Assembly (NCBI RefSeq): GCF_035762905.1
Contig: NZ_DASUCC010000146.1
Coordinates: forward strand, 1 to 64,000
Source of the DNA: DASYTH01 sp035762905
GTDB taxonomy: Bacteria > Actinomycetota > Actinomycetes > Mycobacteriales > Pseudonocardiaceae
Direction: 5' to 3'
Length of the DNA: 64,000 bases
The notes beneath the pieces are model-generated. The model saw only the letters and a program-made list of their open reading frames with translations. It was not told the DNA's origin and did not search any database. Positions within the stretch are counted from its first letter, which is position 1. Each line of letters opens with the position of its first letter. This document shows, one piece after another, positions 15,231-24,055 of this stretch. The position numbers were made by a program, and so were the translations under genes.

Positions 15231-17534
15231 ATGCGCTCAAGAATCCGAATAAGATCACGATCAAGGCTGCTCAGCGGCCTGGTTGTGACCACACTTGCGA
15301 TTGTCCCGATCACCGTCTCGGCACCCGTTGCCGCCGCCGCACCGGTGCCGGGAACCGATGTTCTCTACACATTGGACGCGGATTTCGATCAAGGCGTCCT
15401 GCAGGATGTCAACCACGACGCACCCAACAACAATCAACTCCAGCTCGACAAGTCGAGCGTGTTCTTCCCGTTCGTCAACATCGCCAATTCCGGCCGCGGC
15501 ACGATGGTGCGCATCGACGTCGACTCCGGTGCGATCCTCGGCGAGTGGTGGTCGGCTCCGGACGGCCGGTTCCGCAACCCGTCCCGCACGACGGTCGACC
15601 GGCTCGGCAACACCTGGCTGTCCAACCGGGACGAGTTCCAGGACTACAACGGCGACGGCGATCCGGACGGCTCGGTCACCCGGATCGGCGTCGTGGTCGG
15701 CGGCACCCGGGTCAACGGCGACGCAACGCCCAACCCGGCCGGCGACTTCCTCCTCGGGCCGTTCGGCTACAACACCTGCGTCGACCGCAACAACGACGGG
15801 CTGATCGCGACCTCGCGCGGATTGGGCGACATCCGGCCGTGGACCAACGCCGGCGGGGTCGACAACGACGGCGGCGTGGACACCGCGACGGACGAGTGCC
15901 TGATCAACTACACCCGGGTACCCGGCACCAACACCCGCACCGTGGCCGTGGACGCCAACAACGACATCTGGACCGGCGGCGCGGACAGCGACCACCAGCG
16001 GGTCTCCGGCATGACCGGGCAGTTGGTCGGCCCGGAGGTCAACTTCGGCTGCGGCGGCTACGGCGGTCTGATCGACCAGGCCGGCACGCTGTGGTCGGCC
16101 CGGTACGGCAACAACCTGCTGCGCTACGAGCCCGGCCCGAACACCGGCGCCTGCCTGGACACCACGCACGGCGACTACGGGCTCGGCCTCGATCCCAACA
16201 CCAACCACGTCTGGCACACCCTGCTCGGCGGCGACCAGGTGGTCGAGCTCGACCCGGCCGGCAACGTGCTCAACTCCTACCCGCACGGCAACACGTTCGC
16301 CCAGGGCGTCGCCGTCGACTCCGCCGGCAACGTGTGGGTCGCGCACTCGATTCTGGGCCCGCAGACCACGGTCGGGCACATCCGCACCGACGGCACCTTC
16401 GTCGGCACCGTGCCGCTGCCCGGCGGCGCCGGACCGACCGGCGTGGCGGTGGACAGCAACGGCAAGATCTGGGTCGCCAACCTCAACACCAACAACGCGA
16501 TGCGGATCGATCCCGACGCCGGCCCGATCGGCGGCGGTGGCTTCCCGGTCGGTGCGGTCGATCTGACCGTGGACCTCGGCGCCGGCGCGGCGCCGTACAA
16601 CTACAGCGACATGACCGGATCCGTGCTCGGTGAGATCACCGCGCCGGTCGGCACCTGGTCGGTGGTGCAGGACGGCGGCGTGACCGGGCAGACCTGGGGC
16701 CGGATCACCTGGAACACCGAGCCGCAGGGCAGTGTCCCGCCGGGCACCAGCATCACCGTCGAGGCGCGGGCGGCCGACACCGAGGCGGGCCTGGCCGGCG
16801 AGGCGTTCGTCCCGGTCGGCAACGGCGCGGTGTTCTCGTTGACCGGTCGCTACATCGAGGCCCGCGCGACCCTGCGGGCGGCCCCGAACGGCACCAGCCC
16901 GGTGCTGGCCGATCTGCGGATCAAGACCGCGGAGCGGACCGGCGTGTTCTCCTGCCAGGCCACCGCGCTCAACCTGGCCGGGATCATCGTGGCCAGGGCG
17001 AACCCGCCGGACGTGCCGTGCGCCGACGACTTCCGCGAGGTGGTCAACATCTCGCTGGGCTCCGGGATCCTCGGCGTGCAGGCGAACGCGCTGACCGCAC
17101 GCACCGACCAGACCCCGGACAGCCTGACCGGGCTGCCACCCACGACGCTCGACAACGCCACGTCGACCGCCCGGGTGGAGTCGACCCGGGTCACGGCGAC
17201 CCTGGTGAACATCCAGCTCGGCCTGATCCAATCGACGGCGACCGCGCGGTGCGTCGCCGGGCCGAACGGGCTGCAGCCACAGTTCACCGGCTCCTCGAGC
17301 ATCGCCAGCCTGCGGATCAACGGGGTGTCCATCACGGTCGGCAGCGCTCCCCTGACGATCCCGCTGCTGATCGGCTCGTTGCGGCTCAACAGCACCACGA
17401 CGACCGCAACCAGCGTGACGCAACAGGCCGTCGTGCTCGACACGCTGCTCACCGACCTGGTGATCGGCGAGGCCAAGGCCAACGTCGAGGGTAAGCCGGG
17501 CAACCCGACCGGAAACCCGTGCAAGCTGGGCTGA
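15231..17534 (+). CDS. secreted beta-propeller protein with choice-of-anchor-P-like C-terminus
   Basis: 767 residues. An Arg-rich signal peptide with hydrophobic core LLSGLVVTTLAIVPITV ends near VAAAAP. Residues about 45-430 form repeated propeller-type blades with recurring D-x-x-G-x-x-W motifs (VDRLGNTWLSN, VDANNDIWTGG, VDSAGNVWVAH, VDSNGKIWVAN), like Vgb/NHL streptogramin-lyase-type propellers. Several DxNxDG-type calcium-like loops (YNGDGDPDG, DRNNDGL) are present. The C-terminal about 230 residues resemble the choice-of-anchor P domain of actinobacterial surface proteins. An AGAGGG Shine-Dalgarno precedes the ATG. No LPXTG is visible, so attachment is unclear. The 150-bp AT-richer region before it (15079-15230) probably holds its promoter. 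Confidence 0.75.
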   Translation: MRSRIRIRSRSRLLSGLVVTTLAIVPITVSAPVAAAAPVPGTDVLYTLDADFDQGVLQDVNHDAPNNNQLQLDKSSVFFPFVNIANSGRGTMVRIDVDSGAILGEWWSAPDGRFRNPSRTTVDRLGNTWLSNRDEFQDYNGDGDPDGSVTRIGVVVGGTRVNGDATPNPAGDFLLGPFGYNTCVDRNNDGLIATSRGLGDIRPWTNAGGVDNDGGVDTATDECLINYTRVPGTNTRTVAVDANNDIWTGGADSDHQRVSGMTGQLVGPEVNFGCGGYGGLIDQAGTLWSARYGNNLLRYEPGPNTGACLDTTHGDYGLGLDPNTNHVWHTLLGGDQVVELDPAGNVLNSYPHGNTFAQGVAVDSAGNVWVAHSILGPQTTVGHIRTDGTFVGTVPLPGGAGPTGVAVDSNGKIWVANLNTNNAMRIDPDAGPIGGGGFPVGAVDLTVDLGAGAAPYNYSDMTGSVLGEITAPVGTWSVVQDGGVTGQTWGRITWNTEPQGSVPPGTSITVEARAADTEAGLAGEAFVPVGNGAVFSLTGRYIEARATLRAAPNGTSPVLADLRIKTAERTGVFSCQATALNLAGIIVARANPPDVPCADDFREVVNISLGSGILGVQANALTARTDQTPDSLTGLPPTTLDNATSTARVESTRVTATLVNIQLGLIQSTATARCVAGPNGLQPQFTGSSSIASLRINGVSITVGSAPLTIPLLIGSLRLNSTTTTATSVTQQAVVLDTLLTDLVIGEAKANVEGKPGNPTGNPCKLG

Positions 17535-17545
17535 CCAGTCCCGCA

Positions 17546-17577
17546 GCGCCCGGTTCGGCGGCCGCCGAACCGGGCGC
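17546..17577. terminator. bidirectional terminator between propeller gene and pheT
   Basis: A perfect 32-bp palindrome, each arm GCGCCCGGTTCGGCGG or its complement, lies between the convergent stops at 17534 and 17592. Its position suits termination from both sides. Confidence 0.8.
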
Positions 17578-17591
17578 GACCCTTGTCCTGA

Positions 17592-20090
17592 TCAGGCGCG
17601 GAGCGTGGCGCCGTGGTGGGTGGCGGCGGCGGCGATGGCCGCGTCGCGGGCGGTGGTGGCTTCCTCGAGGGTGAGGGTGCGATCGGAGGCGCGGAAGCGC
17701 AGGGAGTAGGCGAGGGAGCGTTTGCCCTCGGCCAGTTGGTCGCCGGTGTAGACGTCGAAGAGGTTGAGGTCCTCGAGGAGGGTGCCGGCGCCGGAGCGCA
17801 GGGAGTCGGCGACCTCGGCGGCGGGGACGGTGGCGTCGACGACGAGGGCCACGTCCAACAGGACGGGTGGGTAGGCGGAGACCGCGACGGCGGGGCGGGG
17901 TTCGGTGAGCGGCAGGGCGTCGAGGTCGAGTTCCATGGCGACGGTGGCCTTGGGGAGGTTGAGGGCCTCGACGACTTTGGGGTGGAGCTCGCCGGCGTGA
18001 CCGACGGGCCAGTCGCCGACCAGGAGCTGGGCGCACCGGCCGGGGTGCCAGGGGAGCAGGTCTGCGGCGCGGATCCGGAGTTCGACACCGGCGGCACTGG
18101 CGACGAGGCGGGCCGCCGCCACGGCGTCGGCCCAGCCGGCCGGTTCGCCGGGACCCCACCAGCCGGCGCGCTGGCGGTTGCCGGCCAGCACGACGGCAAC
18201 GTGCACCGGCTGCTGCGGGAGCGCGGCGTTCATGGCGGCGATCTCGTCGTCGGAGGGGCGGTCGGCGACGCCGAGGTCGGGGACCTCGACCTGCGCCGCG
18301 CGCGGCTGGACGACCTGTCCGACGTGGTAGAGGGACACGTCCCGGGCGCCGCGGGAGACGTTGCGCACCAACGTGTCCAACAGGCCGGGCAGCAGCGTGG
18401 TCGCGAGCTCGTCGCGGTCCGACTCGAGCGGGTTGAGGATCTTTACGGTGCGCCGCCGACTGTCCTTTTCGGACAGTCCGAAGGCGTCCCACACGGCCGG
18501 GGACACGAACGGGAACGGGAGGACCTCGACGTAGCCGGCGGCGGCCAGCGCCCGGGACACGGTGCGGCGGCGGCGCTGCGCAAGGGTCAGGCCGGTGCCG
18601 GCCGGCGCGGTCGGCAGCACGCTCGGGATCGTGTCGTAGCCCTCCAGCCGCAGCACCTCCTCCACCAGGTCGGCCGGCTGCTCGAGGTCCGGCCGCCAGG
18701 ACGGCGGGACCGCGACGACCATGGGGCGGCCCTCGTCGTCGGAGTCCACCTCGGGCCGGCAGCCCACCTGCCGGAGCCGGTCCACGGTCACGCCGCGTTC
18801 GTAAACCACGCCCGCGGTCCTGTCGGGCAGGTCGATCGGCATCCTGATGGCCGGCAGCTCCAGCGGAGCCCCCTCGTCGGTGCGGCCGGGCCGGATGCTG
18901 CCCTCGCCGTGGTCGCGCAACAGCCGCGCGGCGATCTCCAGCGCCACCGGCGGAAGCGCCGGATCGACCGACCGCTCGAACCGCTTGGACGCCTCGCTCG
19001 GCAGCTTGTGCCGGCGCACCGCCCGGGCGATCGACGGCGGATCCCAGTTCGCCGCCTCCAGCAGGATGTCCGTGCTGTCCGGTCGGATCTCGGTGCTGGC
19101 CCCGCCCATCACGCCGGCCAGTGAGATCGGCCCGGACTCGTCGCACACCACGACGTCGTCCGGGTCCAGCACCCGCTCCACGTCGTCCAGCGTCACCAGC
19201 TTCTCCCCGGCCCGGGCCCGCCGCACCGAGATCCCGCCGGACAGCGACGGGGCGTCGAACGCGTGCATGGGCTGGCCGGTGTCCAGCATGACGTAGTTCG
19301 TGACGTCCACGGCCAGCGAGATCGACCGCATCCCGGCCAACGCCAGCCGCCGCCGGATCCACCACGGGGTGGGCGCCGTCGGGTCCACCCCGGAGACCCT
19401 GCGCACCGCGAACCGCCGGCACACCTCGGGATCCTCGATCTTCACCGGCACCGACCGGCCGTCGCCCGGGGGTACCTCGATCGCCGCGGGGTCCAGGTAG
19501 GCCACGTCGAACGCGCAGGCCAGCTCCCTGGCCAGCCCCCTGGCCGAGAAGCAGTAGCCGCGGTCCGGCGTGATGGCCAGCTCGATCACGGTGTCGTTCA
19601 GTTCGAGCAGCTCGATCGCGTCGTCGCCGGCACCGGAGTCGCCCGTGGGCAGCACCAGGATCCCGCCGTGCTCGTCGCCGAGGCCGATCTCCCGGGCCGA
19701 GCAGATCATGCCCTGGCTCAACCGCCCGTACGCCTTGCGCTCGGTGATGGTGAACCCGCCCGGCAGCACCGTGCCGGGCAGCGCGACCACCACCAGGTCG
19801 CCCTCGACGAAGTTGGTCGCGCCGCAGATGATCCCGCGGGTCCGCTCGCCGGTGATCTCGTCATCCGGCTCGGCCACCTCGACCCGGCAGAACCGCATGG
19901 GTTTCTTGAGACCGGTCAGCTCCTCGATCTCGGCCACCCGGCCGACGATGAGCGGACCGGTCACCGAGTCGAGCCGGCGCACGTCCTCGACCTCGATGCC
20001 GACCCGAACGAACGCCTCGGCGATCTCGTCCGCGGAGAACTGTCGGTCGGTCGCGAGGTACTGGAGCAACCAGCTGACGGGGAGCCGCAC
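17592..20090 (-). CDS. pheT: phenylalanyl-tRNA synthetase beta subunit
   Basis: 832-residue beta chain of the alpha2beta2 PheRS. Domains in order are the N-terminal region with the EMAP/tRNA-binding OB fold (residues about 40-150, IICGATNFVEGDLVVVALPG), the B3/B4 editing domain (CFSARGLARELACAF and following), B5, the catalytic-like core with RFERSVDP, and the C-terminal anticodon-binding FDX domain. GTG start, three bases after the pheS stop. Confidence 0.97.
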   Translation of the reverse strand: MRLPVSWLLQYLATDRQFSADEIAEAFVRVGIEVEDVRRLDSVTGPLIVGRVAEIEELTGLKKPMRFCRVEVAEPDDEITGERTRGIICGATNFVEGDLVVVALPGTVLPGGFTITERKAYGRLSQGMICSAREIGLGDEHGGILVLPTGDSGAGDDAIELLELNDTVIELAITPDRGYCFSARGLARELACAFDVAYLDPAAIEVPPGDGRSVPVKIEDPEVCRRFAVRRVSGVDPTAPTPWWIRRRLALAGMRSISLAVDVTNYVMLDTGQPMHAFDAPSLSGGISVRRARAGEKLVTLDDVERVLDPDDVVVCDESGPISLAGVMGGASTEIRPDSTDILLEAANWDPPSIARAVRRHKLPSEASKRFERSVDPALPPVALEIAARLLRDHGEGSIRPGRTDEGAPLELPAIRMPIDLPDRTAGVVYERGVTVDRLRQVGCRPEVDSDDEGRPMVVAVPPSWRPDLEQPADLVEEVLRLEGYDTIPSVLPTAPAGTGLTLAQRRRRTVSRALAAAGYVEVLPFPFVSPAVWDAFGLSEKDSRRRTVKILNPLESDRDELATTLLPGLLDTLVRNVSRGARDVSLYHVGQVVQPRAAQVEVPDLGVADRPSDDEIAAMNAALPQQPVHVAVVLAGNRQRAGWWGPGEPAGWADAVAAARLVASAAGVELRIRAADLLPWHPGRCAQLLVGDWPVGHAGELHPKVVEALNLPKATVAMELDLDALPLTEPRPAVAVSAYPPVLLDVALVVDATVPAAEVADSLRSGAGTLLEDLNLFDVYTGDQLAEGKRSLAYSLRFRASDRTLTLEEATTARDAAIAAAATHHGATLRA

Positions 20091-20093
20091 GGC

Positions 20094-21161
20094 TCAGGCC
20101 TCCGTTCCGAACGGCAGGGTGAACCGGACGTCACCTTCGACCATGTCCCGCATGTCCGGGATCCCGTTGCGGAACTGCAGGGTTCGCTCGATCCCCATGC
20201 CGAACGCGAAGCCAGAGTAGACCTCGGGGTCGACCCCGCAGGCGCGCAGCACGTTCGGATGGACCATGCCGCAGCCGCCCCACTCGACCCAGCCCGCGCC
20301 GCCCTTCTTGGCGGTGAACCACACGTCGGGCTCTGCGGACGGTTCGGTGAACGGGAAGTACGACGGGCGCAGCCGGATCCGGGCCTCGTCGCCGAACATG
20401 GCCCTGGCGAAGGCATCCAGCGTGCCCTTGAGGTGCGCCATGGTCAGGCCCTTGTCCACCGCAAGGCCCTCGACCTGGGTGAACACCGGGGTGTGTGTGG
20501 CGTCCAGCTCGTCGGTGCGGAACGTGCGGCCGGGACAGACCACGTAGACCGGCAACTGGCGCTCGAGCAGCGTCCGGATCTGCACCGGGGAGGTGTGCGT
20601 GCGCAGCACCAGACCCGAACCCTCCGGCGCGACGTAGAAGGTGTCCTGCATCGTGCGGGCCGGGTGGTCCTTCTTGAAGTTCAGCGCGTCGAAGTTGAAC
20701 CATTCGGTCTCCACCTCGGGTCCCTCGGCGACCTCCCAGCCCATGCCGACGAACACGTCCGCGATCCGTTCGGACAGCGTGGTGATCGGGTGCCGGGCGC
20801 CGCGCGGGAACCGGTCCCACGGCAACGTGACGTCGACCCGCTCCTCGACCAGCACCCGCTCGTCCCGCTCGGCCTGCAGCTGCGCCATCCGCTCGTCGAA
20901 GGCGGCGCGCACCGCGAGTTGCGCCTCGTTGACCCGTTTGCCCGCCTCGGCGCGCGCCGCGGGCGGCAGCGCTCCGATCTCCCGGCGGGCGGTCAGCAGG
21001 GGGGACTTGTCGCCGAGATGCGCGGGCTTGGCCGCGGCGAGCGCGGCGAGGTCCGCGGCGGCGGAGAACTCCTCGCGCGCCTTCTCCACGGCGGCCTGCA
21101 GCGTCTCCGGTGCAAGGGCCGCGACCTCCTTGGGATCGTAGGAGTCGTTGGCTCCGGACAT
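20094..21161 (-). CDS. pheS: phenylalanyl-tRNA synthetase alpha subunit
   Basis: 355 residues with an N-terminal coiled-coil arm (about 1-100) and a class II catalytic core. Motif 2 is in LRTHTSPVQIRTL and CPGRTFRTDELDATHTPVF, and motif 3 in FAFGMGIERTLQFRNGIPDMR. It forms an operon with pheT. No T-box or Phe-rich leader peptide was found in the 110 bases upstream. A possible -10 box TAAGAT lies at 21240-21245 on the minus strand. Confidence 0.97.
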   Translation of the reverse strand: MSGANDSYDPKEVAALAPETLQAAVEKAREEFSAAADLAALAAAKPAHLGDKSPLLTARREIGALPPAARAEAGKRVNEAQLAVRAAFDERMAQLQAERDERVLVEERVDVTLPWDRFPRGARHPITTLSERIADVFVGMGWEVAEGPEVETEWFNFDALNFKKDHPARTMQDTFYVAPEGSGLVLRTHTSPVQIRTLLERQLPVYVVCPGRTFRTDELDATHTPVFTQVEGLAVDKGLTMAHLKGTLDAFARAMFGDEARIRLRPSYFPFTEPSAEPDVWFTAKKGGAGWVEWGGCGMVHPNVLRACGVDPEVYSGFAFGMGIERTLQFRNGIPDMRDMVEGDVRFTLPFGTEA

Positions 21162-21274
21162 GGTTGGTGTACAGCTCCTGGATTCTGTGGCCAGGTGTGG
21201 CCGGCTCGTGGCTGCGGCGTCAGCAGCGAGCAGACCACGATCTTAGGTGATGGCCACACCCGGTTCGAACTCGG

Positions 21275-21667
21275 TTACTCGAGGCCCGGCATCGCCACCG
21301 GCAACCCGTTCTGCCGCGCCGTCTCCGCCATCCGCTTGTCGTAGGTGACCAACGCGGTCAGCTCCCGGCCCAGCGCCTCCGCACTGGCGATGTGGATCGC
21401 GTCAAGCGACCGGACCGGACCGGGCACGTTCGCCGCGGCGTCCCGGATCAGGCCGGTGACCGTGATCTCGGTGTGTTCGCGGAGCAGGCGCGGCAGGAGG
21501 TTGGGATAGTTGCCGAGCCGGTCGCAGGTCCGGACCGTCTCGATCATGCCGATGGTCGAGGTGGCCAGCTTTTCGGTGGCACGGGTGTCGAGGAACCTCC
21601 GCAGCGCCTTGGCATGCGGCCGCTCGACCACGATCGTCACCAGCGCCGACGAGTCGAGGTAGATCAA
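21275..21667 (-). CDS. PIN-domain toxin, VapC family
   Basis: 130-residue PIN-domain ribonuclease. Acidic metal-binding residues are seen in MIYLDSSALV (Asp5), the central TIGMIETVRT glutamate, and the SLDAIHIASA and LVTYDKRM aspartates near the C-terminus. VapC toxins cleave tRNA or rRNA when freed from their antitoxin. The start overlaps the antitoxin stop by four bases (ATGA), the usual TA arrangement. Confidence 0.93.
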   Translation of the reverse strand: MIYLDSSALVTIVVERPHAKALRRFLDTRATEKLATSTIGMIETVRTCDRLGNYPNLLPRLLREHTEITVTGLIRDAAANVPGPVRSLDAIHIASAEALGRELTALVTYDKRMAETARQNGLPVAMPGLE

Positions 21668-21954
21668 TACCGCTCACCCTCGCGCATCTCAAACAGGATC
21701 GCCAGCGGGTCGACGTCGTCGGGCACCTCGATGTGGGTGAACTTGTCCCAGTCGCCCGCGGTGAGCTGGCCGGAGGCCGGGTTGATGGTGCCGTTGGCGA
21801 CCAACTCGTCGTACTTGCTCATGTGTGGGCTCGGTTGGCGGACTTCGGCGATCACCTTGCCGTGCCGGGTGATCTCGATGGTCTCGCCCTGCTCCACGCG
21901 GGCGAACATGGCGCTCGGGTTGAACGAGAACTCGCGAATGCTGACCACGGTCAT
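21664..21954 (-). CDS. Phd/YefM-type antitoxin
   Basis: 96 residues starting MTVVSIREFSFNPSAMFARV, a typical Phd/YefM DNA-binding N-terminus with the later GETIEITRHGKVIAEVRQP strand pair. The C-terminal half should bind and block the PIN toxin. It is transcribed first, with GAGGGGG as ribosome-binding site before the ATG at 21954. The longer upstream reading frame is non-coding. Confidence 0.92.
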   Translation of the reverse strand: MTVVSIREFSFNPSAMFARVEQGETIEITRHGKVIAEVRQPSPHMSKYDELVANGTINPASGQLTAGDWDKFTHIEVPDDVDPLAILFEMREGERY

Positions 21955-21974
21955 GGCGCACCCCCTCTGGATAG

Positions 21975-22009
21975 ATGTGCCTACATGAGAGTACAACAAG
22001 TAGGCACAT
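21975..22009 (-). promoter_or_regulatory. operator/promoter of the toxin-antitoxin pair
   Basis: A perfect 10-bp inverted repeat, ATGTGCCTAC and GTAGGCACAT, with a 15-bp spacer lies 21 bases upstream of the antitoxin start. On the minus strand TTGTAC, a 17-bp spacer and TATCCA overlap it as a possible promoter. This is where autorepression by the antitoxin or the TA complex is expected. Confidence 0.7.
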
Positions 22010-22018
22010 TTCTGCCGG

Positions 22019-22765
22019 TCAGTGCTGGGCGCCGGCGCTGGCGTAGAGGCAGACCGCGGCGGCCGTGGCCAGGTTGAGGCTCTCGGCCCGACCGTAGATC
22101 GGGATCCGAACGAGTTGGTCGACCGCCGCGCGCGCCGCTTCCGGTAGGCCGTGAGCCTCGCCGCCGAACACCCAGGCGGTCGGGCCGGCCAGATCGACAC
22201 TGCCCAGGTCGTTCTCGGCGGTCCCGTCCGCGGCCAGAAGCCTAAGGCCGGCTGCCCGGCACGCGGCCAGGGTCGCACCAACATCACGCGATCGAGTGAT
22301 CGGAAGGTGGAACAAGCTGCCGGTCGACGCCCGAACGCACTTGCCGTTGTGCGGATCGACGGTGTCCCCGGCGAACAGCACGGCGTCCGCGCCGGCCGCG
22401 TCGGCCACCCGGGTCACCGTGCCGGCATTGCCCGGGTCGGCCACCCCGGCCAGCACCGCGACCAGCCGCGGGGAGCCGGCGAGAGCGGCGTCGAGCGGCC
22501 CGTCGACCAGATCGCAGACCGCCACGATCCCCTGCGGCGTCACGGTTTCGGACAGTCCGGCGGCCGCCCGGCCGGTGACCGTGGACACCGGCACACCCAC
22601 ATCGCGCAGCAGCTCAGCGTTGCGGGCGGCGGCATCCACGGTCACGAACAGCTCGTGCACCGTGCCGAAGGCGAGCGCCTCCCGGACGGCCTGGGCCCCC
22701 TCGGCCAGGAACCGGCCGGCCCGCTCACGCCCGGAGCGCCTGGTCAGCTGCCGGGCGGCGGCCAC
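22019..22765 (-). CDS. TrmH/SpoU-family RNA 2'-O-methyltransferase
   Basis: 248 residues from the GTG at 22765. An N-terminal L30e-like substrate-binding domain (GRFLAEGAQAVREAL) is followed by a SPOUT methyltransferase domain. Its knot motifs are seen in ADPGNAGTVTRVADAAGADAV, WVFGGEAHGLP and the final IPIYGRAESLNLATAAAVCLY, all typical for 23S/tRNA ribose methyltransferases such as TsnR-like enzymes. In-frame sequence upstream (ending TERTPRV) also looks family-like, so the start may be a CTG near the rplT stop. It is downstream of rplT in the same direction. Confidence 0.92.
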   Translation of the reverse strand: MAAARQLTRRSGRERAGRFLAEGAQAVREALAFGTVHELFVTVDAAARNAELLRDVGVPVSTVTGRAAAGLSETVTPQGIVAVCDLVDGPLDAALAGSPRLVAVLAGVADPGNAGTVTRVADAAGADAVLFAGDTVDPHNGKCVRASTGSLFHLPITRSRDVGATLAACRAAGLRLLAADGTAENDLGSVDLAGPTAWVFGGEAHGLPEAARAAVDQLVRIPIYGRAESLNLATAAAVCLYASAGAQH

Positions 22766-22800
22766 CCTGGGCGTCCGCTCCGTATACGGCGGACTCTCGG

Positions 22801-23175
22801 TCAGGAAGCCTTGCCCTGGGCCGGAGCGTTCTCGCGGGCGACGGCCACCAGCGCGGCGAACGCGGTCGGGTCACTTACCGCCAACTCGGCGAGGATCTTG
22901 CGGTCCACCTCGACGCCGGCCACCCGCAGGCCCTGGATGAACCGGTTGTAGGTCATGCCGTTCTGCCGAGCCGCGGCGTTGATCCGGGTGATCCACAGCT
23001 GCCGGAAGTCCCCCTTGCGCGCCCGGCGGTCCCGGTAGGCGTAGTTGAGCGAGTGGAGCACCTGCTCCTTGGCCTTGCGGTACAAGCGCGAGCGCTGCCC
23101 CCGGTAACCGCTGGCAAGTTCAAGAGTCGTGCGACGCTTTTTGTGGGCGTTGACCGCCCGCTTGACGCGTGCCAC
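22801..23175 (-). CDS. rplT: ribosomal protein L20
   Basis: 124 residues (MARVKRAVNAHKKRRTTLELASGYRG), a full-length bL20 of the large subunit. GTG start. Third gene of infC-rpmI-rplT. Confidence 0.98.
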   Translation of the reverse strand: MARVKRAVNAHKKRRTTLELASGYRGQRSRLYRKAKEQVLHSLNYAYRDRRARKGDFRQLWITRINAAARQNGMTYNRFIQGLRVAGVEVDRKILAELAVSDPTAFAALVAVARENAPAQGKAS

Positions 23176-23250
23176 TGATCCGTCCTGTCGAGCTCGTGGG
23201 CGGCATGGGTGGCCACCCAGATGGTCAAGGGTCTCAAATCGGCCGAACGG

Positions 23251-23445
23251 TCAGCGGCCGAGCAGCCTGTTCACCCGGCGGCGGTCCTTCTTGGACACCT
23301 CGGTCGTACCGGACAGGCGCCGGGTCAACTCACTCGACTTCTTCTCAAGCTTGTGACGCAGACCCGCCTGCTGACGGAGCAGCTTGCCGCCCGCGGTGAC
23401 CTTGACACGCTTCGCGGTCCCCGTGTGGGTCTTCTGCTTGGGCAT
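23251..23445 (-). CDS. rpmI: ribosomal protein L35
   Basis: 64 residues (MPKQKTHTGTAKRVKVTAGG), a full-length bL35 of the large subunit with the typical basic KKDRRRVNRLLGR end. It lies between infC and rplT. Confidence 0.98.
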   Translation of the reverse strand: MPKQKTHTGTAKRVKVTAGGKLLRQQAGLRHKLEKKSSELTRRLSGTTEVSKKDRRRVNRLLGR

Positions 23446-23491
23446 GTTTGTTCCTCGATCTGTATCGGATGGTTCGCCGTGACCGGCGGGG

Positions 23492-24055
23492 TCACTCCGG
23501 GTCGGAGCCGGCACTCGGCGTCGTCGCCCGCTGGCGCGCCTTCTGGGTCTTGTGCGGCGCCAGCACCATGATCATGTTGCGGCCGTCCTGCTTCGGCGTC
23601 GCCTCGACGAAGCCGAGGTCGGCGACGTCGTCGGCGAGCCGCTGCAACAGCCGGAAACCCAACTCCGGCCGGGACTGCTCGCGGCCCCGGAACATGATCG
23701 TGACCTTGACCTTGTTGCCGTGCTCGAGGAAGCGCACGACGTTGCGCTTCTTGGTCTCGTAGTCGTGCGTGTCGATCTTGGGCCGGAGCTTCTGCTCCTT
23801 GATCACGGTGAGCTGCTGGTTGCGGCGCGACTCGCGGGCCTTCTGGGCGGTCTCGTACTTGTACTTGCCGTAGTCCATGAGTTTGCACACCGGCGGCCGG
23901 GCCGTCGGGGCGACCTCGACGAGGTCCAGATCCGCCTCCTGCGCCAGCCGGAGCGCGTCCTCGATGCGGACGATCCCGACCTGCTCGCCGTTCGGTCCGA
24001 CAAGGCGGACTTCCGGCACGCGGATGCGGTCATTGATACGGGTCTCGGAACTGAT
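23492..24055 (-). CDS. infC: translation initiation factor IF-3 (ATC start codon)
   Basis: 187 residues starting ISSETRINDRIRVPEVRLVG, read as Met at the start. The N-terminal domain includes LVGPNGEQVGIVRIEDAL and the linker YKYETAQKARESRRNQ. The C-terminal 30S-binding domain covers KVKVTIMFRGREQSRPELG. The only start that matches the family is ATC at 24053-24055, preceded by a perfect AAGGAGG four bases away; no ATG, GTG or TTG lies at the right place. Rare start codons on infC let IF-3 limit its own synthesis by start-codon discrimination. The longer upstream frame is leader sequence. Confidence 0.95.
   Translation of the reverse strand: MSSETRINDRIRVPEVRLVGPNGEQVGIVRIEDALRLAQEADLDLVEVAPTARPPVCKLMDYGKYKYETAQKARESRRNQQLTVIKEQKLRPKIDTHDYETKKRNVVRFLEHGNKVKVTIMFRGREQSRPELGFRLLQRLADDVADLGFVEATPKQDGRNMIMVLAPHKTQKARQRATTPSAGSDPE

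Noticed and set aside
15261..17423. 720-codon minus-strand frame opposite the propeller gene
   Set aside because: Low-complexity Gly/Arg/Val composition and no start signal; the plus-strand protein has a signal peptide, repeats and a ribosome-binding site.
21162..21274. Possible Phe leader peptide or T-box before pheS
   Set aside because: No run of Phe codons, no T-box sequence and no terminator/antiterminator pair visible.
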